Origin: Sequoia sempervirens
Taxonomy: Eukaryota > Streptophyta > Pinopsida > Cupressales > Cupressaceae
DNA length: 64,000 nt
Direction: 5' to 3'
Assembly: GCA_007258455.2 (NCBI GenBank)
Contig: VDFB02275518.1
Coordinates: forward strand, 124,001-188,000
Under the pieces are notes generated by a model that worked only from the letters and a program-made list of their open reading frames with translations, made no database searches and was not told the origin of the DNA. Position numbers and translations under genes: made by a program. Of this stretch, positions 47,496-59,329 are shown one piece after another. How positions within the stretch are numbered: the stretch's first letter is position 1; every line of letters begins with the position of its first letter.

Positions 47496-48648
47496 CTGCA
47501 GAGAAACACGATTATCTTGAAAATATAAGTAATAAAATTCATTAAATTATAAATAATATGTCCAAGGAGATAAACCTAAATTGATAAAAAAGAGAAAAAA
47601 TCATATCATAAAAGCCACCTCAAAAAAGGAAATGACATTCAAGAAAGGAGCAAAAATATAAATTTTGGGTAGGTAAATCTCTTTGAAATCAATTTGAATG
47701 AGAGATTTGAATTGCATCTAATATTCAAATTCCATAAAATTATAGAATATGATATGTAGAAAATTAGAAACTGTAGTTAAGAATGTAACTAATATGTTCA
47801 TATTAAACAAAAAGCTGAAAAATAAAACAAAAACATAGTTAAAAATTAGAAAGGACTATCACTATACTCTTGTATTCTCAAGACAATCAACACTGTACAA
47901 GAAGATACAAAATATTGTCTCACAAATCATTGTCATATTGGCATTTAAAAAAAATAAAATTGTCCATGCATTGTCAATGAGGGGCTGACTATTCACTACA
48001 AACATGGCACTAATAAAAAATACCACCATCGCCATATAGTATCCACTACACCATATAGTATCCATTGGAAAGCAGTGCACCACTCTCACTCCATGCAACA
48101 AACACTTGATCATGCATATCATTATCAAAATGATAACAAACATATCACTGTCCTTCCAACCACCTCACTGTCCACTCACTAGGATGATTGATCAATAGCA
48201 TGGTATACAACCAATGTAATCACTGGCTATACAACCAATTGTAATGAGATGATCAATAAATTCCTATACCAAATTTTGCATGAACATCACTTTTCATCAT
48301 TATCATGAATCATCAACATCAAAAACTACATCATGAACGGAGTGAAGAAAGAGCAGTAAACATCGTGACAATATAACCAACATTCAACCTTGGACCATGA
48401 CTATTCATCTTTGGTCATATCAAAACATGACTAGTCTCAATCTTGTATCTCTTGTAAGCATACAATCATACCTCTTGCAATCTTGACATCAATGAGACAA
48501 ATTGCATCAACACTAATTGTAATGCCCACATGCTACACACTAAACAACCTAACAAAACTGTAACAACTTTACTAATTTTGAAATAATTTTTTTTTTATTC
48601 GAAAGTCAATAGCAACATTTCTCGCTACTCATAGCTATATTAACATAA
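47496..48648. other. AT-rich DNA without recognised genes
   Basis: The minus-strand frame at 47862-48143 is not recognisable. No upstream ABCB exons were found. Confidence 0.4.
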
Positions 48649-49854
48649 GGGTAAATGCAAGAAGATGAGTCCATGAAACGTGGAAGTTTTTGCCTTAGGC
48701 AAAAAAATGAAATCAGCTTGCAAAAAATGAGATCTTGTTTAGCTTTGGGATCCCAAGACTAAATTTAAAAAACGGGATCCCGTTTTGAAAACTTTCAGAA
48801 AATGGAAATTTTTCAAAAATTGGAAGTTTCCAAAAATGGAAAGTTTTCAAAACGAGATCCCGTTTTGAAAACTTTCCATTTTTGGTAATTTTCAAAACGG
48901 GATCTTGTTACAAAACGGGATCCTGTTTCATAGAACCATAAAAAATGTTTTATGAAACGGGATCCCATTTTTAAAATTATAAATTTTTGGGCGGGTTTTT
49001 GGCTTTTTTTTTGTTCGGGAAATGGCTTGGGGACTCATACTTAAGCTTTGGACCTAGTTTGACCTGCAACTTGAAGGTCCTATTAATGTCACAGGAAACT
49101 AGTGACGTTGGACATATGTCTGGAAACATTTTTGCAAATTTTTTTTATGAAATTAAAACCCATTATAGATGAGACAGTGCAGATTCCAAATATGTAATTT
49201 TTTTTATAATTTGATTAATTTTTCTATTTTTCAATTAATTTCTAATGAAACTAGTCCATAAACTTGAATTATCAGGTTTTTTTAGTATTTTAATAACTTT
49301 TGATCAACATAACATTTTTACGAATGGATTGTACAAGAATAAACTTCGACAATTCTTTTCAATTTAAAAAAATCAAAAAATGATAAGTTTAGGTCATCTT
49401 ATGCGTGTCGTACATGACAATTTTTCAAAACAACAAATATGCCTAATAAAAATTTAACAAAAAAAAAAAAAATCAATAAAAAATTATAAAAAAATATTGA
49501 AAACAAGCTTCAGTGAGTCAAAAATATTTTTCTAAAAGGATTTAGAAAAATATGATAATTTAGGTTAAAATATGGGTGTTGTACACGTGCATTGTATGGT
49601 ATAAAAAAGTGACTTTTAAATAGTGGTTTTTAGAAATGCCTATTGAAACTCAATTTTTACAATCTGGGTATTGACATAAATTACATATTTGGAAACTAGA
49701 CCCCGAGTACTAAATTTTATGATTAGTGACTTTTTTGAAGATTCCATCTCTAAGTGCTTCAAATTTTAAGGTCAAATGTGTCAAATTCTGAAAATCAAGG
49801 AAAACACTTCCACTTTTTGGCCAAAAAGTGGACTCAACTTCTTGCCAACACCCA
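48649..49854. mobile_element. GGGT-ended inverted-repeat transposon, complete, TSD TAA
   Basis: The left end GGGTAAATGCAAGAAGATGA is the imperfect inverse of the right end (read inward GGGTGTTGGCAAGAAGTTGA). TAA flanks both sides (48646-48648 and 49855-49857), with one extra base after the right CCC. Length is about 1.2 kb with no transposase, so it is non-autonomous. A cluster of GGGATCCC-centred palindromes lies at 48760-48975. Terminal GGG and a 3-bp duplication are compatible with PIF/Harbinger, but the superfamily is not certain. Confidence 0.65.
48760..48975. repeat. Cluster of AAACGGGATCCCGTTT-type palindromes
   Basis: At least five units built on AAAACGGGATCCCGTTTT or one-base variants (ACGAGATCCCG, ACGGGATCTTG, ACGGGATCCTG, ACGGGATCCCA). 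They are separated by GAAAACTTTC/GGAAAGTTTTC blocks that are themselves inverted. Confidence 0.85.
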
Positions 49855-49857
49855 TAA

Positions 49858-52076
49858 TATACTACCTAAAGCTATGATCAATGATATCACTATTATGAGC
49901 AAGGGTAGAAATGAGTTTCTTATGTTAAACAATAATGTCTACTTATTATGGGTCAACTTAATATACCTCTTACACACTTAAGCACCTATCGTATTCCAAC
50001 GCGTCATACTTTCTTCACTTCCAATACATGTACTTGCACGTTCTACAAGACTTGATGCACACGTAAGATCAACGAGTTATCAATACATGATCACCACAAT
50101 TAGCGATATAATTATATAGCTATACAAGTCGAATGGTGGTTTACAACATTGGGAAAGAAAGACAAGTCCAAAACAAATTGAAAAGAACAGTCCTAGGGGC
50201 CCGACCTAATTCTTTGGGGGCTCGTCTCTGATGGCCTTGTCTACATATATAATTTGCAGAGGAATCGTAGTTCGACTCTTCACATTTCATAGTGGGCTAC
50301 TTACAATGAGGGGAGATTACAATGAGGGTATCTCCCCTCGGGGTCAACATATAATTTTACTTTGACACAACATAATCCCAATAATGTTTACATACACTAA
50401 ACTCAATTCTCAACTCAAAATACATCATGCCTCCTATTCTATAAGTTATAACATTATAAGAGAAAATCCCCCTATAGGGTTCTTAAAATATAAGACAAGT
50501 AGTAAAACTAATGATATGATAAAAGATTGCAATAACATAATTCAGAACTTGTCCAAATCAAATGCTAGATAAATTATCTAATCTATCATCGAGTAAGGAA
50601 TCACCTATTAATCCTTTAATGCAAAATACTTGACAATCATGTAGCCTTTAAATATCATCAAGTAAATTAGACAATTATCATATTTCCTTAAATCCTTGAA
50701 CATGCAATAATTATGGAAAATTCGCTTAAATCTTCTAAATTGAATGATAGTGGAAGAAAGATAAATAAATAACAACCTCTTTGCTCCAACATTACCTAGG
50801 ATTCTAGTTCTTGAAAAGACTTACTAAATTTTAAGCATCATCAATGATATAATCATTGTGCATCATGAAATTCGCAGAACAATAAAGATCTATTTTATTT
50901 GTGAGAAAATACAAAAACAATGGACAGGCAAATACATGACAATCTAAAATTTATCATGCTGAACCTTAGAACATTGAAAATAAAGCAGCACAGACTTCAA
51001 CAGGCTGCAAATTTATGCTTAGGTTGAGCACCTTGAAATCTCTAGATAGGAGAAAACCAACAGCATAGAAGGAAATATTCACTGGAAAAGTTCACAACAA
51101 AAATAATGTGGATAAGAGGTGGCAATAGTTAATCAGAAAGGAATATTGTTTTCCAAACCTTATGACATTTCTTTGATTTTTCCCATCTTTGTGCTTCCTA
51201 TTGCTGGTCTGGCTTGGGTGTGTGGTTGGTTGCATTCTAGATGTTTTGTACGTTTGCAACCTGGCTTTCTAGTGTCATTTTGCTTTTCACTTCCTTTTTT
51301 GGTATTTCCAGCCATATATATATGTAGTTCTTTTAATCCACAGGAAAGGCCCCCTAAAAACCATCACTTAACTTATCAAAGAAAAAAACATTCTAAAGCA
51401 AATATTAAATCATCACAAAAGTTTCTCAAAAGATTCAAGTGCTTAACACTAATCAGATTTATTCCAGAGGCTGCAATTGCAAAATAATTTTGTTTAAGAA
51501 TTTAATACTGGTTGCAAGAAGCTGAACCTACTCAGATTGCTGCAGGCTAGAATTTTAAAATAAATATGACTTACTATGATTACCACATGCCTAATCAATA
51601 GCTTCCTGAAGTCAAACATTAAGAAGGTATTCCCATTGGTAAATATGATGAAAGAAGAAATTAAAATGCTATGGATGAGGAGAAATTGCATGCTATGCAT
51701 AGAATCTATTATTGCCATTCTCTTCATAATAAATATTCCATTCTTCAGGTAATGCTGGTATATATATATGTGTATATATATACTTAACTACGTAGGGTAA
51801 AGGATGCCGTAAAGTTAAAACCTAAATGTGCGCATTATTGTAATTTTCATTTTAATAAACATACTCTAAAACCATCTGGAAACCTTATTTTCATACTGCA
51901 GCACGCCAAATTGGAGAAGTGAAAGGTCAATACCAGAGGGGAAGAGTTTGTAAGAGCATTATCTTTTACCCTTTCCATGTATTCTGAGATTTGGATTTGA
52001 CCAACATCAAATTGTTTCTGCTTCCTACCTCAAGTCTCTGCACAATTTTTATCATGGAGGTTCAAAATTCCTCAAA
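49858..52076. other. AT-rich DNA without recognised genes
   Basis: The plus-strand frame at 51119-51487 is hydrophobic at its N-terminus but unlike any family I know. A block at 51885-51955 (CGCCAAATTGGAGAAGTGAA) recurs at 58430-58490. Confidence 0.4.
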
Positions 52077-52440
52077 CTTTCAAATGTGGGAGCTTGGGAA
52101 TGGGTATGGGTATCCACCAAGGGATAAAAGAAGGGGCTATCAGATGCAACCTCCCTGGTAGTCATTAATGCAAAAATATGGAACGACAGACAAGGCGCAT
52201 CAACTGTTTGACAGAAATGTGATCTCATGGAATGTAAAGATTTCCGGGGTTGAAAAGCAAATGAAATTGGCAGGTGTAAAAAAAAAATGACTCCCCAGCC
52301 TTTACCAACATCCTCCCCCCACTTGGAAAATGCTGATGTATGCAAAAATATGGAATCGTGAACTTTCGACAGAATGTCAACTCCTGGATTGCATGGTATG
52401 CCAGCTGCCTTCAAGAGATCCCCCATTAATGCCTGCAGGC
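52077..52440 (+). pseudogene. PPR protein fragment
   Basis: Broken plus-strand frames give CGSLGMGMGIHQGIKEGA, then HQLFDRNVISWNVKISG, then a GVK-x-N-type turn. These are the order and wording of plant PLS-type pentatricopeptide repeats (LG-x4-GM-x-IHQ...LFD-x-NVISWN-x-MISG). Frameshifts separate each block. The longer open frame on the other strand (52052-52456) is its shadow. PPR proteins bind organellar RNA; this fragment is dead. Confidence 0.7.
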
Positions 52441-54194
52441 GTTGGGTTTGATCCACAACATTCTACTCAAAACCATTATGCTTGGTCATTGGAGGATTAA
52501 TTAGGACGTTTTGCTCCAAATCCAAATCTAGTTGCTACTATTTAAATGGTTGACGAGTATCCTAATAAATAGGATATTAAATACATAGTATACACTAAAG
52601 CTAGAGTAGCTCTTCTCTATAGATTCTTTTATGTATAATTTGTTACATTGATTTTTACAATACATGTTAATAAATTTATTTATTTATTCTTAATGCTACA
52701 TTTATCAATATGATTGTTGTATATACAAATATTATAAAATAAAATTCTTCAAATATTATTATAATAAGGTTAAAATCTATGTGGAAATAAATAGATTCTA
52801 TAGCATACATAGATATCATAATAAATTTAATTTGACATTTAATTTGAGGTTTTAGTAAATCTCTAGCAAATACACGAAATCAAGTATGTCCCATGACAAC
52901 ATTAGTCTATTCATTCATCTTGGATTAATGAATTAAAAATGAGGTTCCCTCAAAGAAATAAAAACTCTATAATTATTTAGTAGGGTTATATTATTTCCAT
53001 TTATATTGATAATAATATTAGACTTTCAAGCCTACAAGTTTTTATCTATAGGTTTTCTAAATACTAAAATTTTCCTTTCAACATTTAGTATAATATAATA
53101 ATTAATATTATTTATAATAATTGTGGTTAAGACTATGTGTGTATTATTACCATGGTACAATATATATCTCTTGGGAGATATGCTATTGCAAAGTATTTCA
53201 TAAGAAAATAAGATGAATCTGTAATGAGGGATGAGTCTATTATATTTATATTTTATTGATTCATTTTTTTTTTATTTACCAATGAATTTCATGAAAACCA
53301 TGAATGGACTCTGGATCTCATTGAAGGTAAGGAATTTAGGTCAAAAATCACTTCGAAACATAGTGTGAATCTTTTTTTTAAAAATAAAATAATAAAATAA
53401 TAAATCCTTTATTTTGATGGAATTTTGAACGCCATCATTCGTGGAAAAATATGGGTCATATAGATTGCATGCCTAGTGAATATTTTCCCTTTAATAAAAT
53501 AGTATATCGATAAGAAAAAGATTATATAATAAAATAGTCTACTTGGTAAGAAATTTTCAAACATGCAGTTCGTGGTATACAAGTTAATCCTTATATTCTT
53601 AATGTAGGTAGCATCTACATAGATGATGAATATTGGACTATGAATTTCATTTTTCAATATATAAAGATAAATTAGTTATCCATTATATTTACTAACCATA
53701 TGGTGCAATGAATATGGTCAATTCATATGATATTTCATAATTCCCTTATCATTTGAGATTCATGTTTTTGGAAGCCTAAGTACCCAAGGTACATAATAAA
53801 AAAAACCACCTTAAAGGGATTACAACACCTCTTTAGGATGTTTAATACAAGGTATCAAAGAATTTTCTAGTGGACCTTATACCCTCCTTTAGGATTAGGC
53901 TTACTCCTTCAAGTCAACCAAGGAATGGGGACAAGGTACCCATGGCACACTATCCCTCATAAAATTATTAATCACAGGTCTCGCACTTACAGAGAAATAA
54001 ATCAAATGTAAGCATGACTTCATTCCTACACAACCTTAAAGATTACACCACTCAATCTATTAGTTTTTAAGATTCTACTAAAAGACCTTTAATTTATAAA
54101 TATTAAAATGATCATATTGCAATTCTCATCAATAGGTGGAACCTCACACTAATGGCCAATCAATCAACAACCGCTTTAACACCATGGAACTATG
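52441..54194. other. AT-rich DNA without recognised genes
   Basis: No motif, splice-like exon or transposon end was recognised. Confidence 0.45.
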
Positions 54195-54197
54195 GTT

Positions 54198-55295
54198 GGG
54201 TGATCCCACAATAGTGGTTTACAATTTTTGGCCAAACTGGACACTGAAATTATTATTTTTAACTAAATATTCACATTCGGGCACCTATAGCAGCTAAATT
54301 GTGAAGAATTTGAAGATGATGCAAACTAGAGTCTCGTCACATTTTGTCTGTAGATTCTAAAAATATTTTTTTTCAATTTTTTTGGAATCAGATTGCACTT
54401 ATTTTTCCATCTCCCATGAAAACTATTTTTTCAGAAAACAACATTTTTAAAAAGTGACGCACACCGTATAACGCATAACTTTTTTTCCATGAAGGATAAA
54501 ATTATAATTCTTTCAAATTTTGATTTGTAACTTTGATATCTAGTGCTTCCACTTGGTTAGAAAGTTTTTTATTGAATATTTTTTCTTTAATAAAGTTTCG
54601 AAATCAAACCAATTGATTACAATTCAAACATAGCGCGACTGTATAACACATAACTTTTTTTGTATATATCGAAATTCAATTTTTTTTTGTTGGATCAAGG
54701 ACTTCAATATCTGGTGCACTCATATTTTTCAATTTTTTTTTGATAATCTGCTATTTTTCCACATGTGCAGAACAAAGACCTTCATTTTCGATGAAAAACC
54801 TATGTTTATTAAAACTAAAAAAAAAAAAAACATAATAAAACCAAAACATATTAAAATTATATTCGTTGGATAGCTTGTTCTGAGGACTACATGTTTCCAG
54901 TTGGGTTTGTGAAGATTCCTCCATTTGCATCCTTGAATCGAGCTCCAAAGTGCCAAAATTTAGGTTTTTTGTGTCTCAGGGAGGGGATGAGGATTTAGGG
55001 GGGTTCGAGCGAACCCATAGGGGTTCGTTCGAACCAGGGTTCGCTTGAACCCTAGTTCGAGTGAACCTCTTCAAGGGGGTTCGCTCGAACCCCTTTCATA
55101 TGCATTTTTTTTGTTTTTTGGTGGCAAAAAGTTTAAGGGGTTCGCTCGAACCCAAGTACAGTCGAACCCCTTTTTGGTTCAGTTGAACTTTTAGGTTCGT
55201 ACGAACCCCCAAAATCACTTTTTTTGCCATGGGGTCATTTTTTCTCAGTTTTCCTTCCTCCATAAAATTTTAAACCACTATTGTGGCTTCACCCT
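54198..55295 (+). mobile_element. GGGT-ended inverted-repeat transposon, TSD GTT
   Basis: It begins GGGTGATCCCACAATAGTGG and ends with the inverse (CCACTATTGTGGCTTCACCC), flanked by GTT (54195-54197 and 55296-55298) with one extra base after CCC. It has no coding capacity. The palindrome cluster at 55001-55210 lies about 85 bases from its right end. The open frames at 54729-54956 are low-complexity. Confidence 0.75.
55001..55210. repeat. Cluster of GGGTTCGNNCGAACCC palindromes
   Basis: About nine units in 210 bases, including GGGTTCGAGCGAACCC, GGGTTCGTTCGAACC, GGGTTCGCTTGAACCC, GGGTTCGCTCGAACCC and AGGTTCGTACGAACCC. The central dinucleotide varies while the arms are kept. Confidence 0.92.
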
Positions 55296-55430
55296 GTTAC
55301 AACAATAACATAAAATGGTTTTTCAAACTTGTATCTCAAACCTATCACATTGAATAAGCTGCAAACTGTCACTTGGCATGAATATCATAAACACAAACAT
55401 GATATTTCCTTGAAGGAATATAAGCATTAT

Positions 55431-56432
55431 GGGTGAATCCACAATAGTAGTTTACAATTCAAGTGAGGAAGGTAAACTCACAAAAAATGACCCCAAAGCA
55501 AAAAAAAGTGATTTTGGGGGTTCGTACGAACCTACTGATTCAAGCGAACACGTTTAAATTTTGGCTGCCAAAAAACAAAGCAAATGCATAGCAAAGGGGT
55601 TTGAGCGAACCCCCTTCAAGGGGTTCGTTCGAACCCCCCTTGCCCCTCATCCCCCTCCTGAGACACAAAAAAAGTCTATTTTTTTACGCTTCGGAGCTCA
55701 GGTTGAGGATGAAAATGGAGAATTCTTTAGAAACCCTTCTAGAATCAGATAGTCCTTGGAACGAGCTATCCAACGAATATAATTTGAATATGTTTTAGTT
55801 TTATTATGTATAATTTTTTTTTTAAGTTTTATTAAACATAGGTTCTTCACTGAAAATGAAGGTCTATGTTCTGCACATGTCGAAAAATAGCAGATTATCA
55901 AATATTTTTTTTGAAAAATATGAGTGCACCAGATATTGAAGTCCTTGATCCAACAAAAAAAAAATTGAATTTCAATATATACAAAAAAAAGTTACATGTT
56001 ATACGGTCGCTATGTCTGAATTGTAATTGGTTTGACTTGAAACTTGATTAAAGAAAAATTATTCAATAAAAACTATCTAACCAAGTGGAAGCACTAGATA
56101 TCGGAGTTAAAATCTAAATTTGAAAGAATTAGAATTTTATCCTTCATGGAAAAAAAGTTATGTTATACGGTGTTCACTTTTAAAAATGTTGTTTTTGATA
56201 AAAACCGGTTTTCGTGGGAGATGGAAAAGAAGTGCAATATGATTCCAAAATTTTTGAAAAAAATATTTTTAGAATCTACAGACAAAATGTGACAAGACTC
56301 TAGTTTGCATCATCTTCAAATTCCTCACGGTTTAGGCGCTATAGGTGCCCGAATGTGAAGATTTAGTTAAAAATAATAATTTTAGTGTCCAGTTTGGCCA
56401 AAAATTGTAAACCACTATTGTGGGATCACCCT
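55431..56432 (-). mobile_element. GGGT-ended inverted-repeat transposon, inverted copy, TSD TAT
   Basis: It starts GGGTGAATCCACAATAGTAG and ends CCACTATTGTGGGATCACCC, flanked by TAT (55428-55430 and 56433-56435). It is the reverse complement of 54198-55295, mostly about 95 percent alike by eye, with a shorter palindrome cluster (55516-55640). Separate duplications argue for two insertions. Its open frames (55561-56051) are not conserved. Confidence 0.75.
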
Positions 56433-56794
56433 TATATTAATTTCCAAGACTCATACCAATAATATTGAAAGCAAAGAATAAATGTTCAAACATATGTTCG
56501 AACAATGACAGTGGGCTATTGACTCCCCCTACAAAGGATACCTCCATGAAAAACTTCTCCTTCATGCATACCAATTTACATCAAGTTAACCATCACTAAA
56601 TGTAGTTGGATTGAAGGGCATAAAATGGTACATGCTTTTTTGTGTAGGAGACATATCACATCCACAAACATGGGAGAGCTATACAAAATTGGAGAAATTT
56701 TCTTGGAAAATGAAGATGTATCAAGGTATTTCTAGATTCAATACTTTTACTTAATGTTGTGGAATAGAAGAAAAAAGAATCATTTATCTACCAC

Positions 56795-57004
56795 CATAGT
56801 GAAAAGTTAGCAATTGCATTTGGTTTGTTAAACATGGCCCTTGGTACAACTATTAGAGTTGTTAAGAACCTTCGAGTATGTTTTGATTTTCACATTGCAT
56901 CTAAATTCATCTCCAATATTGTTACAAGAGAAATTATTCTGAGAGATGTGAACTATTTCCATTATTTTAAACAGGGACAATGTTCTTGTGGAGAATATCG
57001 GTGA
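56795..57004 (+). pseudogene. DYW deaminase-domain end of a PPR-DYW protein
   Basis: A 69-codon open run begins HSEKLAIAFGLLN, carrying the H-x-E catalytic motif. It continues IRVVKNLRVC, DFHIASKFIS and IILRDVNYFHYF, and ends CSCGEYR before TGA. This is the C-terminus of plant DYW-type editing factors. The zinc-binding C-x2-C is damaged (CFDFH, where C-x-DCH is expected) and the last residue of the terminal DYW tripeptide is Arg. Upstream sequence (EEKRII...) is frame-broken. A second, partial copy of this end lies at 57795-57880. Confidence 0.8.
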
Positions 57005-57119
57005 TGCTAAATGAAACAATCTAAAAATAGGCTTGCCTATAATAATGTGCACTACATTAGATATCCAGTAATAATGAAGGGACATAGTAATAATGAAGGG
57101 ACATACATGAAAGCATAAC

Positions 57120-57480
57120 AACAGGGATTTTTTTGTCATATGATGTAGTTACAAGTGCCCTACTAGACATACATGAAAATGTGGAAGCATAGACAAGGCA
57201 AGTGAATTGTTGAACAAAAAATGCCTCAAAGAAGTGTGATATCATGGAATGTCATGATTAAAGGATATGTTCAAAATGGGTTTTTTTTTTAAAGTCAATT
57301 TTTTTTAAGAAAATACATCCAGTGGGTGTAAAGCCCAACTCCTCAACCTTTGAAAGCGTCCTTCTTTCCTATGTGTGAATTGGAGCTTTGGATGAGGGTA
57401 TGAAAATCCATCAAAAGCATATTTGGAAGTGGATTTTTATCAGATATTTTAGTTGCAAGTTCCACTTTAGATCACCAAAG
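57120..57480 (+). pseudogene. PPR repeat fragment, copy 1
   Basis: The best block is MPQRSVISWNVMIKGYVQNG (57215-57275), followed by broken GVKPNSSTF and LDEGMKIHQK blocks. It lies directly downstream of the DYW end, so a DYW terminus is followed by internal PPR sequence, the reverse of gene order. That fits tandem duplication of part of a gene. Confidence 0.7.
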
Positions 57481-57659
57481 CCTTCACAAAAAGTTCTGCA
57501 CAAAATTCAATAATGAAGAATTTATGCACATATTCTCTATTGAATGATTTCAAATTGTGATCAGTTTATTTGTAGCTTATAATGTGTAGATGAGATTTTA
57601 CGTTCCTTGTAGTTTCCTATGCCATTCACTAAACCAGCATTACCTGTTAGGTGTGGCAA

Positions 57660-57725
57660 TTCTTAAATATACTTATACACATACATATATTATATATGTA
57701 TATGTATGTGTATTTATGTATTGCC
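57660..57725. repeat. AT-rich palindrome
   Basis: TATACTTATACACATACATATATTATATATGTATATGTATGTGTATTT is in large part self-complementary; it is a TA/CA-rich hairpin or microsatellite. Confidence 0.7.
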
Positions 57726-57794
57726 ATATATATAATTGTAAGGAATGCAATCTCTTTTACATAAATCTAGGATAATTAAGTAAATGCAAAAAAT

Positions 57795-58205
57795 TGCAAG
57801 AGAAATTGTTCTAAGAGATGTGAACCATTTCCATCATTTTAAACATGGTCAATATTCTTGTGGAGAATATTGGTGGTGCTAAATGAAATAATTTGAAAAA
57901 TAGGTTTGCACTATAATAATGTGCACTACATTAGATATCCAGTAATAACAAAGAGACATCCATCAAAACATACCAGTAGGGACTTTTTTGTCCTATGTTG
58001 TAGTTACAAGTGCCCTGCTAGACATACTTGAAAATGTGGAAGCATAGACAAGGCAAGCGAACTGTTTCCAAAAATGCCTTAAAGAAATGTGATATCATGG
58101 AATGTCATGATTAAATGATATGTTCAAAATGGGTTTTTTTCTGAAAAGTCCTTAGAAAAAATTAAGCAAATGCAACCAGTGGGTGTAAAGCCTAAATCCT
58201 CAACC
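57795..58205 (+). pseudogene. PPR/DYW fragment, copy 2
   Basis: It repeats 56925-57350 at an offset of about 870 bases. It has a DYW end ([16 protein letters not shown], ending SCGEYW), a non-coding joint, then the ISWN-type PPR block, again broken. It keeps the terminal Trp lost in copy 1. Confidence 0.7.
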
Positions 58206-58564
58206 TTTAATCTATTCATATAAATGAAATTTGAAAATATCAAGGTTTAAGGGCTTACTTAGATTTAATTATTAGGGTTTAAGTAATTTTTTTTTCTTAA
58301 ACCCTAATAATTACACCATAAACCGTTGCTTCAATCTATTCACAATAAATGAAATTTGAAAATATCAGGGTTTTAGGGCTTACTTAGATTCTTGAGTTCG
58401 AAAAAAGAAAACCTTATTTTCAAGCTATAGCTCGCCAAATTGGAGAAGTGAAAGGTCAATACTAGGAAGGAAGAGTTTGGAGGAGTGGGAACCAATAGTG
58501 GCGAGAAAAGAAACAAAAAATGGTGAAAAGCAACCAAAAAAATGGCAAAAAATGATGAATGACT

Positions 58565-58800
58565 AAGATTCGTTTAATCGTAAAAAATTAATATAATAAA
58601 AATAATATAAAATATAATTAATATATTATTTATATTTAATATAATAGTAATAAGATTAAATTATATATAATTATATTATATTTAATAATATATATAGGTT
58701 AGATTATTATTATATATTGTATTCTATAATAAAAAATATTAATTATAAATATTAAATTATTATAATTAATAATTAATAATTAATAATTAATATTTTCTTC
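58565..58800. repeat. Extreme AT-rich block with TTAATAA runs
   Basis: More than 200 bases with very few G or C, ending in repeated TTAATAATTAATAA units. It is low-complexity and non-coding. Confidence 0.85.
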
Positions 58801-59105
58801 TATAGAACAAATTAAATTAATATATAAAAAATCTGATAGTTTAACTGATCTTTGGAGAGATTAGGAAAAAAAAAGAGAGATAGAGGGGGAGACAATTCTA
58901 TATAGAGAGAGGAATATATACTAACACTTGCACCTAAAGGAGGTTTAAGGATTGCGCTAATAGAAAAAGTTATATGTATGTTAGTATGTTAGAGAGTATG
59001 TGTTTATTCATGGATGTGCTACAAATTCCAGTTGCATGTGGCTAGCTTAAACAATTAATAATAAGTGCTAAATAATGGAATGAAATAAATTTAGACAAAT
59101 ATAGA

Positions 59106-59168
59106 TTAGGGATCCCTAACATACTTCACGCTCTTGGGCTTAGATGTGGTGAAGTTAGGGCTCCCTAA
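59106..59168. repeat. Stem-loop with GGGATCCC-type arm
   Basis: TTAGGGATCCCTAACATACTTCAC at 59106-59129 pairs imperfectly with GTGAAGTTAGGGCTCCCTAA at 59149-59168. The first arm is also a palindrome by itself. Confidence 0.7.
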
Positions 59169-59329
59169 CATGGTTCCTCTTTGACCCCATCATGGTGGAC
59201 TATGGGAATATAACTATTGTTTCTTGATTCCTTAAATGATCTATTCAAATGGATTGAAATAATTGATAATATATATGTATTATATGTACCATAACTCTTA
59301 TTGAATCACTGGCAGAATTACATGTTATA

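Noticed and set aside
51119..51487. 122-codon frame with hydrophobic N-terminus
   Set aside because: No homologous wording recognised and AT-rich surroundings make chance likely.
55001..55640. tRNA genes or Pol III B boxes from GGTTCGAACC strings
   Set aside because: No A box, cloverleaf or acceptor pairing; the strings are units of a palindrome array.
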